Source of the DNA: Acidobacteriaceae bacterium
GTDB taxonomy: Bacteria; Acidobacteriota; Terriglobia; Terriglobales; Acidobacteriaceae
Direction of reading: 5' to 3'
DNA: 6,281 bases
Assembly (NCBI GenBank): GCA_003168235.1
Contig: PMSZ01000348.1
Location: 1-6,281 of the forward strand
Shown piece by piece: positions 5,135-6,281 of this stretch. Position numbers and translations under genes: made by a program. Positions within the stretch are counted from its first letter, which is position 1. Each line of letters starts with the position of its first letter. The notes beneath the pieces were generated by a model. The model searched no databases and had not been told where the DNA came from. It saw nothing but the letters and a program-made list of their open reading frames with translations.

Positions 5135-6281
5135 TCACTGGTTGGGCGCAGCCGGCGTTACGTTCGCCGGCGGCTGACTCGTGGGGGGTTGGGACGCGGT
5201 CGTCGCTGACATTTGCGCCGTTCGCAAAATGATCTGCTGTGGCGTGGGGAGTGTGGAGGCATCCCAGCCTCCGCCTAGCGCTTCGATCAGTTCTACACTG
5301 TCCACAATTTGCGTGATCCGCAGATCGACGGCTGTCTGCTGATTGCTAAACAGCGTGGTCTGCGCCGTAATCACGTTGAGATAGGGATCGATGCCCAAGC
5401 GATAGCGGTCCGTCGCCAGTTTCAGGCTGCGCTCGGCGGAAGTAATCGCCGTATCCTGCTCATGAATCTCCTGGGAAAGAACGCGCAAGGCTGCAAGGTT
5501 GTCCTCGACTTGTTGAAACGCGGTGAGGACCGTGTTGCGATAGTTGGCAACCGTCTCGTCATATTGTGCGCGATATTGTTCAACCGTCGCGCGGCGCAGG
5601 CCGCCATCGTAAATCGTCTCTGAGACCGCGGTGCCGATCGACCAGACGCGGCTCGGCCAACTCAACCAACTGGTGAAATTCGAGTTTTCAAACCCGGCTG
5701 CGGCGCTGAGCGTCACGGTCGGATAATAGGCGGCCACCGCGACACCGATCTGCGCGTTGGCCTGCGCCATCAGGCGCTCGTTGGCGGCGACATCCGGACG
5801 CCGCTCCAGCAGTTGCGAAGGTACGCCAATCGGAATCGCCGGCGGCGCGGTTTTCAATGCCAGCGCAGGAAGCGAGAACGAAGAAGCCGGTTTGCCAATC
5901 AGCAGCGCGACCGCGTGCTCGTATTGCGCCCGCAGAATGCCGAGGTTAGTGTCGAGCGCCTGGGTCGCTTCCAGCTGTGTTTCGGCCTGCGCTACCGATT
6001 CATCGGAATCAATGCCGGTCTCATACAGCGCCTTGGTTAATTTCAGCGACTCAGCATAAGCCTTTACCGTGTCATCCAGCAGATTCTTTAGTGAATCCTG
6101 CCCGCGCAGTTGGAAGTAATCGGCTGCCAGCTCGGCTTGCGCCGTCAGGCGCGTGTTCTCGAGGTCGGCGGCAGTAGCTTGCGCGTTCGCGACATTGGCG
6201 CGCACCAGGTTGCGCACACGGCCAAACAAGTCGGGCGTCCAGGAAGCGTCGAAAGGCAGAGAGAATTCATTGAACGTAGAC
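5135..6281 (-). CDS. TolC/NodT-family efflux outer-membrane protein (5' end outside window)
   Basis: The outer-membrane channel of a tripartite efflux pump, visible as about 381 C-terminal residues. The frame is open to the right edge of the window, and residues there (FDASWTPDLFGRVRN) are the conserved OprM/NodT segment, so the TTG at 6229 is an internal codon and not the start. Two OEP repeats are present. The first covers the start to about residue 190 with long coiled helices (NAQATAADLENTRLTAQAELAADYFQLRG). The second opens with the family signature PIGVPSQLLERRPDVAANERLMAQANAQIGVAVAAYYP and continues with TVTLSAAAGF and the helical AFQQVEDNLAALRVLSQE. The C-terminal tail is Pro/Thr/Ala/Gln-rich and low in complexity (QPPTSQPPANVTPAAPNQ). 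Such genes are usually preceded by genes for a periplasmic adaptor and an RND or ABC pump, which would lie beyond position 6281. A lipoprotein signal cannot be checked here. Confidence 0.95.
   Translation of the reverse strand, partial: STFNEFSLPFDASWTPDLFGRVRNLVRANVANAQATAADLENTRLTAQAELAADYFQLRGQDSLKNLLDDTVKAYAESLKLTKALYETGIDSDESVAQAETQLEATQALDTNLGILRAQYEHAVALLIGKPASSFSLPALALKTAPPAIPIGVPSQLLERRPDVAANERLMAQANAQIGVAVAAYYPTVTLSAAAGFENSNFTSWLSWPSRVWSIGTAVSETIYDGGLRRATVEQYRAQYDETVANYRNTVLTAFQQVEDNLAALRVLSQEIHEQDTAITSAERSLKLATDRYRLGIDPYLNVITAQTTLFSNQQTAVDLRITQIVDSVELIEALGGGWDASTLPTPQQIILRTAQMSATTASQPPTSQPPANVTPAAPNQ

Noticed and set aside
6227..6229. TTG at 6229 as the start of the efflux channel gene
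   Set aside because: The frame stays open to the window edge and the residues before it (FDASWTPD) belong to the conserved NodT/OprM core, so the gene begins outside the window.

Overview
The window looks like a piece of an Acidobacteriota-type chromosome (soil lineage, moderately GC-rich, strong G/C preference at third codon positions). This is inferred from gene content: a CRTAC1/ASPIC-type protein next to a TPR protein, a large secreted M28 peptidase, a Tat-exported protein of unknown family, and a NodT-type efflux outer-membrane protein. No rRNA or other taxonomic marker beyond a small ribosomal protein is present, so the assignment is tentative.

Layout. Positions 1-499 (+) hold the C-terminal end of an FG-GAP/ASPIC_UnbV protein that starts outside the window. 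About ten bases later comes a signal-peptide-bearing TPR protein (510-1718, +), very probably in the same operon. Convergent to it lies a Tat-signal protein (2669 down to 1791, -) of a family I do not recognise. It is one continuous reading frame of 292 codons split by a single in-frame TGA at codon 144. Divergent from it is a secreted M28 zinc aminopeptidase/carboxypeptidase Q-like enzyme (2888-4684, +). Next are rpsU, encoding ribosomal protein S21 (4822-5019, +), and a strong UUCG-loop terminator. The window ends with a convergent TolC/NodT-family outer-membrane channel (6281 down to 5135, -) that is cut at its N-terminus.

Four of the five genes other than rpsU are, or probably are, exported (TPR protein, Tat protein, peptidase, efflux channel), but no single pathway connects them. 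The segment reads as several independent transcription units, not a dedicated system or a mobile element. No transposase, integrase, tRNA, CRISPR array or phage gene is visible.

The main anomaly is the interrupted Tat gene. The frame stays open and codon-biased for about 148 codons after the TGA, the stop is in the leaky UGA-C context, and a perfect 6-bp hairpin begins 14 nt downstream. A recent nonsense change or sequencing error is the simplest explanation; readthrough or selenocysteine insertion is the exciting alternative. A second theme is short tandem duplications at or next to gene boundaries (2684-2711, 2960-2989, 5008-5060).
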